Shown: positions 17,568 through 26,539, counted from the stretch's first letter. The stretch: 64,000 nucleotides of DNA from CAWIJJ01 sp963836405 (GCA_963836405.1 CAWIJL010000007.1:744001-808000), one strand, 5' to 3'. Numbers and translations are program-made. Notes: generated by a model from the letters alone, not told the origin.

Positions 17568-19969
17568 TTGAGGCTGCCTGCCGGAGCCCCCGCGTTCTTC
17601 ACGTACTTGTCAAACCAGTTGAACTTCTCCCACACGACGTGTTCTATCGTTTCCTTGGCGCGGTAGCCGTGCGCCTCGGCCGGAAGGAAAACCAGCCGCA
17701 CGGTACCGCCGTTGCCGCGCACGGCCTGGTACATGCGGTCGGACTGGATGGGGAAGGTGCCGTCGTTGTCGTCGGCCTCGCCGTGAATCAGCAGCAGGGG
17801 CGTCTTGATTTTGTCGGCATACATGAAAGGCGACATCTTCAGGTAAACGTCGGGCGCCTGCCAGATGGTGCGCCGCTCGCTCTGGAATCCGAACGGGGTG
17901 AGAGTTCGGTTGTGGGCACCGCTTTCGGCCACGCCGGCTTTGAAGAGGTTTGAGTGAGCCAGCAGGTTGCCGGTCATGAATGCGCCATAGCTGTGGCCGC
18001 CCACGCCGACACGCGCCGGATCGGTAACGCCCATTTCCGCCGCCTTATCGATTGCGGCCTTGGCATCCGCCACGATCTGGTCGATGTAGGTGTTGTTGAC
18101 CAGGTCGGGATCGCTTCCCACCACCGGCATCGCAGCATTGGCGAGCACCGCAAATCCGTCCAGCACGTGCCAGATCTCCGAATAGCCCGCCACCTCCGTG
18201 AAGCGTTTGGTCGAGCCGCTGACCTGGCCGGCGGTATCGGCATCTCCGTATTCGCGCGGATACGCCCACACGATCGTCGGCAGACGCGTGCCCGGTTTGT
18301 AATCGGGCGGCAGGTAGAGGATGAACGAGAGGGGCACGCCGTCGGGCCGCTTATAGACGACGAGTTGCTTGCTGACTTTGCGGAACACCGGTTGCGGGTC
18401 CGGGAAGTTCGTCATGGCAGTCATGCGGCCGCCGGCGGCGCGGACGACGTAATTGGGCGGCTCGCCAGGACTCTCGCGGCGCGTGAGGAAACGGCCGGCT
18501 TTGTCGTCGAGCAGCGCCACCACGGATTCGTAATGGTCGGCGTCGCACTCGAAAATCCGCTCGGCCTTGAGACTGGACAGACTGAAGCGGTCCAGGAACG
18601 GGTGATCGCCGGTGGGCGACGCGCCCGCGCCGGTGAGGTAGACGAAATCGCCATCCACCAGAACGCCGGAATGTCCGGACGGCAGAACCTGGTCGAGAGG
18701 ACGTCCCGGATCGCGGTAGCGGTCCTGGCTGTTGCGGCTCCAGATCAGTTTGGCCGGTTTGGCAGGGTTGTCGATATCGATCTGGAAGGTCCGCACGCGT
18801 CGGGTTTTGCGCTCCGAATCCGAGACCAGGGCGAGCCCGCTGGCGGCGGCGATTTCAATTCCGCCGAAGCGCTGCTCGGTCCTGAAGAACTCGACCGGCT
18901 GTCCGGTAAAGGGAGCCTTGAGCGCCAGCAGGCGGTCGCGATGGGGAACGATATTCTTGAGGTCGCCGCCGTCGAGCGCCTCCACCCAGACCAGCGTGGC
19001 GGGCGCGCTCGGCCGCCATTGCACGCTGCGCGGGCCGGTGCTGACGCCGTTGATCGGGATCTTGTCCTGAAGCGGCAGGCTGGCCACCTTGTGAATCGCT
19101 TTGCCGCTGCGGTCCCAGACTTCGATACCGCGCGGGAAGTCGCGGTACTGGTGCAGGTAGGAGAACGGCTTGTGAATGGTGCTCACAAGAAGGCTCTTGC
19201 CGTCCGGCGAAAAGCGGGCCGACGCCACGATCGCGGGCTTGCCGAGGAGCGCCGGCTTACCGGTGGCGAGGTCCACGATAGCGAGTTGCGAGGTGGTGTA
19301 GTATTCCCAGAGGTCCTCGTCATGGGGATTCTGGAGCATGTCTTCGTGCGTGGCTTCCGGAGCTGCGCCGCCCAGGCTTTCCTGCACGTGCGGCCCGGCG
19401 GGAACGACGGGTTCCCGCGGCGCGGGCCCGCGATTCGGCTTGATCAGGTTCACGAGCAGCCCTTTGCTGTCGGGTGTCCATTGCACCCCGCCGCCCAGCA
19501 CCGCGTTGATGCGCACGCCCTCGACTCTGTGCGCCGACCCCGTAGCCGTATCGCCGACCCAGAGTTCGTAGCCTGAATTGGTGGCATTGGTGAAGGCGAA
19601 GTGCAGGCCGTTGGGACTCCAGTAAGCGCCGCTCAGCTTCGGGTTCAGCGGGAGCGTGACCTTGATTTCGGTACCCTCGGGAATCTTGCGCAGCGTCAGG
19701 GAACTGTTAAAAGTGGAATTGTGCAGGCCGTTGGTGCGCGGATTGATGCGCTGGCCGGCGAGGCGCAGCATGGGTTGGGAAAGTTCGGCGATGGGAGGAT
19801 AACGGACGGGGTTCCCCTGCATGGCGTAAGTCCGTGCCGGGCTGATGCTGAGCGTGGGCGTCGGGGGCGCATTCAGCAAATCCAGGACGGGTTGAGGAGG
19901 CTTGCGGTAGGGCTCCGCGCCGGAAAGGCCGAGAGCGCCCGCAAGCAGCAAAAGAGATACGCGTTTCAT
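17564..19969 (-). CDS. S9 family (prolyl oligopeptidase-like) secreted peptidase
   Basis: The 801-residue protein begins with a signal peptide (MKRVSLLLLAGALGLSGAEP). Residues 40-520 form repeated beta-propeller-like blades. The C-terminal alpha/beta hydrolase domain carries the nucleophile S660 in GVGGHSYGAFMTGNLL, then LLLIHGEADDNDGTFPIQS (Asp) and AEAHGYRAKE (His), so the triad is complete. It belongs with the acidobacterial dipeptidyl-peptidase-like group that degrades peptides outside the cytoplasm. Confidence 0.92.
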   Translation of the reverse strand: MKRVSLLLLAGALGLSGAEPYRKPPQPVLDLLNAPPTPTLSISPARTYAMQGNPVRYPPIAELSQPMLRLAGQRINPRTNGLHNSTFNSSLTLRKIPEGTEIKVTLPLNPKLSGAYWSPNGLHFAFTNATNSGYELWVGDTATGSAHRVEGVRINAVLGGGVQWTPDSKGLLVNLIKPNRGPAPREPVVPAGPHVQESLGGAAPEATHEDMLQNPHDEDLWEYYTTSQLAIVDLATGKPALLGKPAIVASARFSPDGKSLLVSTIHKPFSYLHQYRDFPRGIEVWDRSGKAIHKVASLPLQDKIPINGVSTGPRSVQWRPSAPATLVWVEALDGGDLKNIVPHRDRLLALKAPFTGQPVEFFRTEQRFGGIEIAAASGLALVSDSERKTRRVRTFQIDIDNPAKPAKLIWSRNSQDRYRDPGRPLDQVLPSGHSGVLVDGDFVYLTGAGASPTGDHPFLDRFSLSSLKAERIFECDADHYESVVALLDDKAGRFLTRRESPGEPPNYVVRAAGGRMTAMTNFPDPQPVFRKVSKQLVVYKRPDGVPLSFILYLPPDYKPGTRLPTIVWAYPREYGDADTAGQVSGSTKRFTEVAGYSEIWHVLDGFAVLANAAMPVVGSDPDLVNNTYIDQIVADAKAAIDKAAEMGVTDPARVGVGGHSYGAFMTGNLLAHSNLFKAGVAESGAHNRTLTPFGFQSERRTIWQAPDVYLKMSPFMYADKIKTPLLLIHGEADDNDGTFPIQSDRMYQAVRGNGGTVRLVFLPAEAHGYRAKETIEHVVWEKFNWFDKYVKNAGAPAGSLN

Positions 19970-20084
19970 AGATTAGGGACGATGGTAAGAGAGCGCTCGG
20001 GTGAAGTCAACGTGGGTGGGAGGCGGCAGGAGTTTGACTTGGACCCGCCCCGCGCGGTATTTATCAAGACAGACCTTCAACCGG

Positions 20085-20160
<76 letters not shown>

Positions 20161-20233
20161 CTAATATATAGACAAGCCGCACGATTTCAATCGTTTGCGG
20201 GAAAGAGTGGGCCTCCCGCATGTTCCGCCCTTA

Positions 20234-21358
20234 TCACTCATTTTCCTCATTTTGCCCGGTGTCAACCGGGCAGGAACCGGGCAGAACAGTCGCTTCGAAC
20301 ATCCTCATCCCATCGTCCATGTGAGTTTGGTTCATGTGAACGTATTTCATGATCGACCGAAGGTTGCTATGCCCGAGGATTGCCATCAGCTTCGGGAGTT
20401 CGATCCCGCGTTCGACCGCGCGGGTAGCGAAAGTATGACGACAATCGTAAAGGACAAAGTGAAGACCGCTCATCTTTAATGCCGCAGAGTGGAGACGTTG
20501 GCACTGTCCGATGTGCTGGCCCACCTTCTTCGCACTGGGGAATACCCACCGACCCGGAGTTTGCAGTCGGCGCCGCAGAATCTCGCGGCTGCCAGTCGTC
20601 AGAAGAAGAGATCGGCGAGCTGCATTGCTCTTCCCGCCTTTGATCGTGACGTACCCACGCTCCAAGTCAACGTCAGTTTGGTAGAGCGCACGCAGTTCTT
20701 CAGGGCGGCACCCTTGGTTCAGCATGAGTGTCACGAGATCTTTCAGATCTTCAAGCCCGCGAGTCTGAAACGGTAATTTGTGCAACTTCTCCTGCCTAAG
20801 CAGCTCAAGAGCCGCAAAATATCTTGCCTCTTCGGCGGGACTCAGAACATGCATCCGCACAGCATCACGGTCACTCGGCATTTCTACCTCACGAGTTGGA
20901 TTTGTTCTGCACCAGTTGTGCTTCTGACCGTACTGAAACAGGAGCGAAAGGGCGTGAAGATCATGCCGGAGCGTCACTTCTCTCACCTCGTGAGTTGTCC
21001 GTCGCCAAGTTTTGAAATCTTCGATATCGCCCCGCGTTATCGACGATAGAGGGCGCTTGCCGAAGAACAGTTTGGCTCCGGTCATACTCACGCAGATTCG
21101 TTTCCAGGAGTTAGGGTGTAGAGAGTATTCGCCTTGGGTCCAGGTTTGGAAAGCGAGAGCGGCGCTAGTGAAGGGCTGGACTTGGATTTTCAGTTCGGCG
21201 GCGCGGCCGTCCAGGACCAGGTGACGTGCTTCTGCTTCCAGTCGCTGTGCTTTGATCCTGTTGCGTGCGGTGTCTTCCAAGTCGGTGATGCGACTGAATT
21301 CGTGGCCGTTGATTTCGAAGCGCCACTCCAACTTCCCGTTTCGTGCTCGAATCGGCAT
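20234..21358 (-). CDS. Phage-type tyrosine integrase next to tRNA-Cys
   Basis: The 374-residue protein has an Arm/SAM-like N-terminal part and a C-terminal tyrosine-recombinase domain. Catalytic residues are Arg in QGCRPEELRALY, Lys in TIKGGKSNAARR, a YDCRHTF box (Arg and second His present, first His replaced by Tyr), ILGHSNL, and Tyr in IMKYVHM. It would integrate and excise an island at the neighbouring tRNA-Cys. The gene overlaps by 194 bases the 3' extension of an HTH gene that lies upstream on the same strand. Confidence 0.9.
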   Translation of the reverse strand: MPIRARNGKLEWRFEINGHEFSRITDLEDTARNRIKAQRLEAEARHLVLDGRAAELKIQVQPFTSAALAFQTWTQGEYSLHPNSWKRICVSMTGAKLFFGKRPLSSITRGDIEDFKTWRRTTHEVREVTLRHDLHALSLLFQYGQKHNWCRTNPTREVEMPSDRDAVRMHVLSPAEEARYFAALELLRQEKLHKLPFQTRGLEDLKDLVTLMLNQGCRPEELRALYQTDVDLERGYVTIKGGKSNAARRSLLLTTGSREILRRRLQTPGRWVFPSAKKVGQHIGQCQRLHSAALKMSGLHFVLYDCRHTFATRAVERGIELPKLMAILGHSNLRSIMKYVHMNQTHMDDGMRMFEATVLPGSCPVDTGQNEENE

Positions 21359-21536
21359 CTGGTCTGCACTCCTGCGCCTTCACCCAGGCGCGCAATTCTG
21401 GGGGATCGTATCGAACGGCTCCCCCCACGCGACACCAAGGCGGACCAAAGCCGGATGCCCGCCAGTTCGCCAGCGTCTTGGGGGAGATGGCAAGCAGTGC
21501 GCCGGCCTCATGGGGTTTCAGGAGTCGAGTGCTCAT
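21165..21536 (-). CDS. Excisionase-like helix-turn-helix protein (3' end uncertain)
   Basis: The first 60-65 residues (MSTRLLKPHEAGALLAISPK through ANWRASGFGPPWCRVGGAVR to RAWVKAQ) are a MerR/excisionase-type winged helix. After about residue 65 the frame runs inside the integrase gene and its sequence becomes Arg/Ser/Pro-rich, like a shadow. The real protein is probably about 65-70 residues and ends near 21335-21350, which would need a one-base indel, or the genes truly overlap. It would direct excision or repress the integrase. Confidence 0.65.
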   Translation of the reverse strand: MSTRLLKPHEAGALLAISPKTLANWRASGFGPPWCRVGGAVRYDPPELRAWVKAQECRPDADSSTKREVGVALRNQRPRIQSHHRLGRHRTQQDQSTATGSRSTSPGPGRPRRRTENPSPALH

Positions 21537-21859
21537 GGCGTGTCGGCACTCCCGCCGGTGGGCCGGATTGTTGCGGCGGATTTCGATGCTACACCCGATG
21601 GACCGCCGCCGTTCAGAATTGGAACAATTTCCCCCATTGGGCCACCATCTTTGGTTTATTTCCCAGATGGCTGTCGTTCTCGTCCGACATCAACGGGATA
21701 AACAGCCAGGATTGCGGTTCGGCCGGGAGGGGCCGGGGTTCCTAGCGCGACGGCGTGTCAGCCATCCCCCCAACAGAGCGGAGAGGGGGTGCGGCAGCCG
21801 ATCCGGTATCTGCCAGGAAAACTCCGGCGAGGCTGCTAGAAGCAGGATATCAAGCCCTT
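21537..21859. other. Non-coding stretch upstream of the HTH gene
   Basis: I see no credible gene here. The short frames present are Arg/Pro/Ser-rich and lack ribosome sites. The stretch probably holds the promoter of the leftward HTH-integrase pair. It ends at the inverted repeat described separately. Confidence 0.4.
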
Positions 21860-21893
21860 AATGACATGTCAATAGGCATGTCATTTGTGTCAT
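21860..21893. promoter_or_regulatory. Inverted-repeat operator-like site
   Basis: AATGACATG (21860-21868) and CATGTCATT (21877-21885) are a perfect nine-base inverted repeat with an eight-base spacer. The left arm lies in a ten-base palindrome (TGACATGTCA, 21862-21871), and a further half-site TGTCAT follows at 21888-21893. The site sits between the 3' end of the Cas4-like gene and the integrase module. It resembles a repressor operator or recombination-directionality site. Function is inferred from symmetry only. Confidence 0.45.
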
Positions 21894-21951
21894 ATTCACC
21901 CGTCTGCCCGCCCCGCCGGTCAGCGATTACTCGCCTCCGCAGTGCTGCACC

Positions 21952-22683
21952 CTACTTCGGATTCAATAAAACAGCAGTCCTGCAGGTATGCGTGGGGCAG
22001 GCCAAGCAATGCTCCCCCACTCTGGGGTAGGGCGGCCCGGTGATGGCGCTCACCGCGCCGCGCAGCGCCTGGCCGACGAAGCCAGTATCCGGCTGGTGCA
22101 GGGCCGCCAGATTCTGGCTGACCCAGTAATGCATGATATAGATTCGGCTCACCCGCCACTGATCCAGCGGCAGGCGATCGGCGGCGTCCAACCAGCGTGC
22201 GTACGTCACCACGTCCGGGATGACAGGCCGCAGTTTCACGCCCCCGTGCCGCAGGTAGGGGATAAAGGCTTCGAGTTTTCGTCGCGAGGACCGCAGCACC
22301 GCGTATTCGCCGGTGATCGCTACGCCATCGACGAGCAGTTCGTACTGGGCGAGGGGCTGCAGGATCTCATGGGGCCAGAGCAAGGAGCGAAGCCGGGCAC
22401 ATGCCCGCACGCCTTGCATGACCAAGCGCCCGTATTGCTTCGCCGGGATGGCGGCACGGTTTTGGAACAGCTTGGTCTGCTGCCATTGCGCTTCGTAGTA
22501 TTCGCGGGTCGCACCGGCGGTAGGCTGGCGCCCGGCAACGATTTCGGAGATGAGCCATCGGTATACGCTCTCGGCGCACGCCAAGACCGGCACCTCCGGC
22601 CCTGAGCTGGTTCCGTCCGAGCGGAGCGGACACTCAATCTGATACAGCAGCGCTTTTTCGGTAATCGATCTTTTCTGATTCAT
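21952..22683 (-). CDS. Cas4/RecB-like PD-(D/E)XK-fold protein with Fe-S cysteines, catalytic residues apparently lost
   Basis: I start at ATG 22683 (MNQKRSITEKALLYQIECPL), giving 243 residues. The layout follows the iron-sulfur RecB-family nucleases: an N-terminal Cys in ECPLR, and three C-terminal cysteines in HCLACPTHTC, spaced CX2CX4C. The nuclease core region reads GVAITGEYAV where G-x-x-D is normal, and FIPYLRHGG where a VIDYKTG-like DxK box is expected, so Asp and Lys seem to be Pro and Leu. A QxxxY-like element appears as PDVVTYARWL. I infer a cluster-binding but nuclease-dead protein. It lies 20 bases downstream of the HU-like gene and is probably in one operon with it. Confidence 0.6.
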   Translation of the reverse strand: MNQKRSITEKALLYQIECPLRSDGTSSGPEVPVLACAESVYRWLISEIVAGRQPTAGATREYYEAQWQQTKLFQNRAAIPAKQYGRLVMQGVRACARLRSLLWPHEILQPLAQYELLVDGVAITGEYAVLRSSRRKLEAFIPYLRHGGVKLRPVIPDVVTYARWLDAADRLPLDQWRVSRIYIMHYWVSQNLAALHQPDTGFVGQALRGAVSAITGPPYPRVGEHCLACPTHTCRTAVLLNPK

Positions 22684-22703
22684 GGGTATGCTCTTTCTTG
22701 AAA

Positions 22704-23333
22704 TCACAGCCAGTAGTGTTCGGAAATCTGCTGCGCCAACGTCTCCAGCGACAAAAACCGCCAACCACAGTCCTTGAATTGCCGCAGGCGGCGCAGCAAC
22801 GCCCCAGGTTTGTACGGCAGGCGCTGCCAGGGTTCGCGCGGATGGGCCCCCACCGCCCGGCGGACGATGAGCATGGTGTGATCGTCGGCAGTCTTGGAGA
22901 TCTGGAGCAACCAGGTGACGAGCTGCCGTTCTTCAATTTCCTCGGCGGTCTCCGGTTTCGGCGGCGGGGGAGGCGGCGGGAGAGGTGGGAGAGATGGGAG
23001 CGGTGGTGGCGGCGGAGGATCCAGTGGTAAATGCAGATTGGGATCCGGTATTAGCTTCACCACCCGGCGCCTTCCCGGATACCGAACCATGCGGAGCAGG
23101 GGCTCCTTGGATGAGATATTCTGAAACAGCTGCAGCGTGGCCTGTTCCCGGCCCTTGGTGATCTTGGCCTGCAGAATCCCCCCGGGCACCTCGACTTCTT
23201 CGCCGCACCAGAGGGCGTGCTTCCACGCATCGAGGATGGTGTTCAACGCTTGAGCGGCCTTCCTGGCGGAGAGCCCTTTGTCCCGGAGGACCTGGATGAG
23301 CGCGCGCTTATCTACATTCTTCTTTGTTTTCAT
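22704..23333 (-). CDS. HU-like DNA-binding protein with polyproline linker and extra C-terminal domain
   Basis: The 209-residue protein starts at ATG 23333 with AAGGAAGG upstream. Residues 1-95 resemble HU/IHF: KRALIQVLRDKGLSARKAAQ, ALNTILDAWKHALWCGEEV, EVPGGILQAKI, then an arm-like basic region. Residues about 110-135 are almost pure Pro/Leu (PPPPPPLPSLPPLPPPPPPP). The C-terminal 75 residues (RQLVTWLLQISKTADDHTML onward) form a helical domain I do not recognise. Free HU is about 90 residues, so this is a fusion. The polyproline stretch should hold the two domains apart. It is coupled by position with the Cas4-like gene. Confidence 0.7.
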   Translation of the reverse strand: MKTKKNVDKRALIQVLRDKGLSARKAAQALNTILDAWKHALWCGEEVEVPGGILQAKITKGREQATLQLFQNISSKEPLLRMVRYPGRRRVVKLIPDPNLHLPLDPPPPPPLPSLPPLPPPPPPPKPETAEEIEERQLVTWLLQISKTADDHTMLIVRRAVGAHPREPWQRLPYKPGALLRRLRQFKDCGWRFLSLETLAQQISEHYWL

Positions 23334-24197
23334 GTTCTTATGTGACCTTCCTTCTGGGGGTGGCCCGGGACCCGGACTGTGAGTGGCCGTTCGACGACGG
23401 TCAGGGAGGGAATTTCAATCAGCGTTCAAGACCGCAACGATACCGCTGGGCAGATCATCTCTCGAAGAATCTTGCACTTGCCGCAGAAGCCGGCTAACTT
23501 CCCGAGGTCTTCTGTCATTTCAGTGGTAGCCGCTGGCCACCGGCTCTGTTTGATCGGTTGGCCTCAGTTTCTCCTTGAAGCGCAGGAAGCGCCTCCACGA
23601 GGTTGATAGTATAGAACTTTGGAACTGCAGCGACTCTTTCCAGCGGTTCTGGCTCGCTTCGGGGGTGGCGGAACCTTCGAATACGTGGCGCGCGCGACGC
23701 TTTTTCCATCTTCCGTCTCACACCATTAACCCCGTCCAGGATTCCTGAAATCCGGCCCGCACTCCTCGACGCTAGAGGTAATCCTGGCCGCGGCCACCTC
23801 AACTCCAGTCATCAGCGTGGAATTCCCATGCAGAGCGATGAAGGAAAACGGGACGTCCGGGATTATGTCGAGTCACGGTAATCGGCATGAACAGGGGGAC
23901 GAAAGAGGCTTCGGACATGGAAAAAAGGTGGAAAGCGCGTCGCGATACCAGGGGTTTTCACATAAACACCACGGCTTGCGAAACACCACCGAGCCATCAA
24001 CTTCTGTATGATCGGCCAGACCATGCTTGGATGGCGCGAGCCGGACAATGCCGCGCAGCGCGCCGTCACAGCCGACCTTCTCGAATCGAAAGTGAAGGCA
24101 TCCAGGAAGAAAAGACTCCCCAAGGCCGCATAGACGGCCCGGGGTTGATAGCAGCACCGCAGACTCGATCACGTGGGGCACGCGAGGAGGTCTGCTT
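23334..24197. other. Long intergenic stretch in the island
   Basis: About 860 bases without a convincing gene. Short frames exist on both strands (for example leftward near 23515-23650, where PKFYTINLVEALPAL looks protein-like), but none has a start with a ribosome site and a stable pattern. It separates the leftward HU-like operon from the rightward sigma-like gene and so must contain at least two promoters. The HU-like start has AAGGAAGG nearby, and AGGAGG at 24184-24189 belongs to the next gene. Confidence 0.4.
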
Positions 24198-24782
24198 ATG
24201 ATTGGAATCAAACTACCGCCGGAGCATTACACCTCCGGCTGGAAGACAGACGGCTCCATCCGGCCGGCGGCCGAAGTGAACGAACTGGGACGCCGTTACG
24301 CGGTGTCGCGGGATCACGATACGCTGCTCGAGATCTGCCGGTGTTTTCATCCCTACCTGATGAAGTACCTGGTGATGATCTGTCGCGGGCACCTGCCCGT
24401 GATCGGGGTGGGGGCCAGGCCGAGCCACGTGAATAGCGACTCCAAGCAGTTCATCCGTTATTTCATGCCCAAGGGGTCGCCGTCCAACAAAGGCGCGATG
24501 TTGAAGGCAGTGCGCCACTTCCACCTGGCCTTCAAGGGCATGGAGCCAGAGGAAGTCTACGACGTCCTGATGGAGCAGCTGGTGACCGCCATCAACGGTT
24601 ACGACCCGGAATACAAACTGAAGATCCGGCGAGTCGCAGAAAAGATCGACCATGAGCTATCGAAACGGAAGCAGTTCTCGGGGGATGACCTCAACCGGCA
24701 CCTGGACTTTAATTGTCATCGCCATCTCAAGCTGTTGCGTCGCGTTGGCTTCCTCGAGAGGATGTCGGGGCCGAACGAATAG
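24198..24782 (+). CDS. Sigma-70 region 2-like hypothetical protein
   Basis: The 194-residue protein has a strong AGGAGG site before ATG 24198. Residues 34-65 (ELGRRYAVSRDHDTLLEICR, FHPYLMKYLVMI) resemble the first helices of sigma region 2. After an insertion of about 50 residues, EEVYDVLMEQLVTAINGYDP and EYKLKIRRVAEKI resemble the RNA-polymerase and -10 binding helices. The C-terminal part (DLNRHLDFNCHRHLKLLRRV) could be a DNA-binding helix pair. No region 4 is evident. It could be a divergent sigma factor or an unrelated helical protein, and the match is by eye. Confidence 0.55.
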   Translation: MIGIKLPPEHYTSGWKTDGSIRPAAEVNELGRRYAVSRDHDTLLEICRCFHPYLMKYLVMICRGHLPVIGVGARPSHVNSDSKQFIRYFMPKGSPSNKGAMLKAVRHFHLAFKGMEPEEVYDVLMEQLVTAINGYDPEYKLKIRRVAEKIDHELSKRKQFSGDDLNRHLDFNCHRHLKLLRRVGFLERMSGPNE

Positions 24783-24810
24783 AATGCGCCCGCCCGGACG
24801 CATCCTGTGT

Positions 24811-25314
24811 TTAGCGGCGGACTTGGTCGGGGGCGTCTGTCAGCATCCGAAAGGCCGCGAGATCTGATGCGGCAGCTTGTGCCAGCGCGTAAAGCTTGGC
24901 GAACAGGTCTTCCAAGTTGGTGTAATCCACGATCATCTGAGCGTTGGCGAATGCCACGCCAGAAGGTACCGCCGAGACGCAGGAAGGGATGTTAGGAATC
25001 ACGAACGAAGCGGCGGGATGCTGCTGGCGCATGCTCGCCAATCGCTCGCTGAGCCGCATTTTTCGCTCCCGCTCTTGCTGAAACTCCGGGTTCGATCTCA
25101 GCCCCTCCAAACGTCGGATCAGATCCGTCCTGTCGAGGACAATGGTATTGCCAGACTGGTAGCCGCCGAAGAAGTGCATCAGTTCGATCGCGCGGCGTCT
25201 TCGAACGCCGAACAGCTGCTCGCACAGGGAACGATCGATGACTGGGACATCGATGGCTCTCACTTGCTCGAGGACGCCTTGGATCTGCAACAACCAGCTG
25301 GACTTGGCCGGCAC
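24811..25314 (-). CDS. HTH-containing acidobacterial hypothetical protein
   Basis: The start is GTG 25314 and the product is 167 residues. Residues 25-70 (VIDRSLCEQLFGVRRRRAIE, LMHFFGGYQSGNTIVLDRTD) look like a winged helix with a recognition helix followed by a beta hairpin. Residues 75-110 are charged and helical (NPEFQQERERKMRLSERLAS), and the C-terminus contains a short alpha/beta domain. I believe proteins of this plan recur in Acidobacteria near mobile DNA, but no function is known. It converges with the sigma-like gene. Confidence 0.55.
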   Translation of the reverse strand: MPAKSSWLLQIQGVLEQVRAIDVPVIDRSLCEQLFGVRRRRAIELMHFFGGYQSGNTIVLDRTDLIRRLEGLRSNPEFQQERERKMRLSERLASMRQQHPAASFVIPNIPSCVSAVPSGVAFANAQMIVDYTNLEDLFAKLYALAQAAASDLAAFRMLTDAPDQVRR

Positions 25315-25560
25315 TGGAAGAGGTTACCTCCCATCTTTATGTTACTGCACATTCGCGCACTTACACCCCGTTTTTCACTTATGATAATACCCACTAGCAA
25401 AAGCTATCGTCGATGATGCCGGCCTGTTGGCGCTCTCTATCATGCCAGTTGGGGACGCCTGCACTTTCACTTACTGTTAGTGAATGGTACTAATCCTTGT
25501 TACGGTCCATTGGCAAACATAGGCGGGTCGTTAGATGATCGAGATAGCGGGGGAGCCGAC

Positions 25561-26518
25561 GTGAACGAATATCCGGATCCGGTTTCGACGGCGTGCCCGA
25601 CCAATGTGGATGAAGCCTGGAGTAGACTCAAGGGGTTCGTGCTCGATTCCGTATCCGCCAAGAACTCCAAGCGCCTCTACGGGGCAGCCTTAGATGCTTT
25701 CTTCGTGTGGTATTTCGCTGAACCACGACTCCCGTTCAGCAAAGCGATCGTGCAGGAATATCGGACCAGTCTCGAGCGCCGCAACTACGCGCCCTCCACG
25801 ATAGCGCTGAACCTCTCCGCCCTTCGGAAGTTGGCAACCGAGGCAGCGGACAACGGCCTGCTCGATCCGCAGATTGCCGCCGGAATCCGCCGGATCCGTG
25901 GCCCGCGGCTTTTGGGACGTCGCGTGGGATATTGGCTGACGCCTGCGCAATCGGCCGCGCTGATCCAAGCTCCAAAGGACAATACCCTAAAGTGCCTTCG
26001 TGACCAGGCCATCCTTGCCATGGCGATTGGGTGCGGCCTTCGGCGCAGTGAGATTGCGGCTTTGGCCGTGGAGCACCTGCAAATTCGTGACGGGAGATGG
26101 ATCATCGCGGATCTAATCGGAAAGAATGGCCGGATACGGACAGTTCCAATTCCCGAGTGGGTGAAGTCTCGCCTGGACACCTACCTGGCCAGGACGAAGG
26201 TGGCCACCGGACACGTGTTTCGCCCCATTAACAAATCCGATGCGATGAGCGGACAGAGTATGACAGGCCAAGCCGTGTACGGCGTCGTCAAGGCGTACGG
26301 CGCTGGACTGGATTTGCCCGTTTGCGCCTCATGACCTTCGACGCACGTTCGCCAGGCTCGCCCACGTCGGCGAGGCGCCAATTGAACAGATTCAGTACAG
26401 CCTCGGGCACGCCTCCCTAATGACGACAGAGCGCTACCTTGGGCTGAAACAGAATCTCGTCGATGCTCCCGGTGACCGCATAACCCTCGCACTCGAACCG
26501 CCAGTCCGAACCCGTTGA
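25561..26518 (+). pseudogene. XerC/D-like tyrosine recombinase, frameshifted
   Basis: From GTG 25561 (GGGAG upstream) the frame is open to a TGA near 26334. The following frame continues HDLRRTFARLAHVGEAP to the stop at 26518. Removing one base near 26314-26321 gives exactly 318 residues. The rebuilt protein has a SAM-like N-terminal domain and all catalytic residues: Arg in GCGLRRSEIAAL, Lys in LIGKNGRIR, HDLRRTF, LGHASL and Tyr in TTERYLGL. It is either an inactivated gene or a sequencing error. Its 3' end abuts a DUF6431-like remnant on the other strand. Confidence 0.8.
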
Positions 26519-26539
26519 TTCGCCTCGCGAGTGCTCGCG

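Noticed and set aside
17954..19576. 540-codon plus-strand frame opposite the S9 peptidase
   Set aside because: Antisense shadow. The peptidase has a signal peptide and a full catalytic triad on the other strand.
22950..23030. GGCGG-rich repeats as a possible tandem repeat or CRISPR-like array
   Set aside because: They encode the Pro/Leu linker of the HU-like protein. There are no spacers or regular repeat units. No CRISPR array is visible anywhere in the window.
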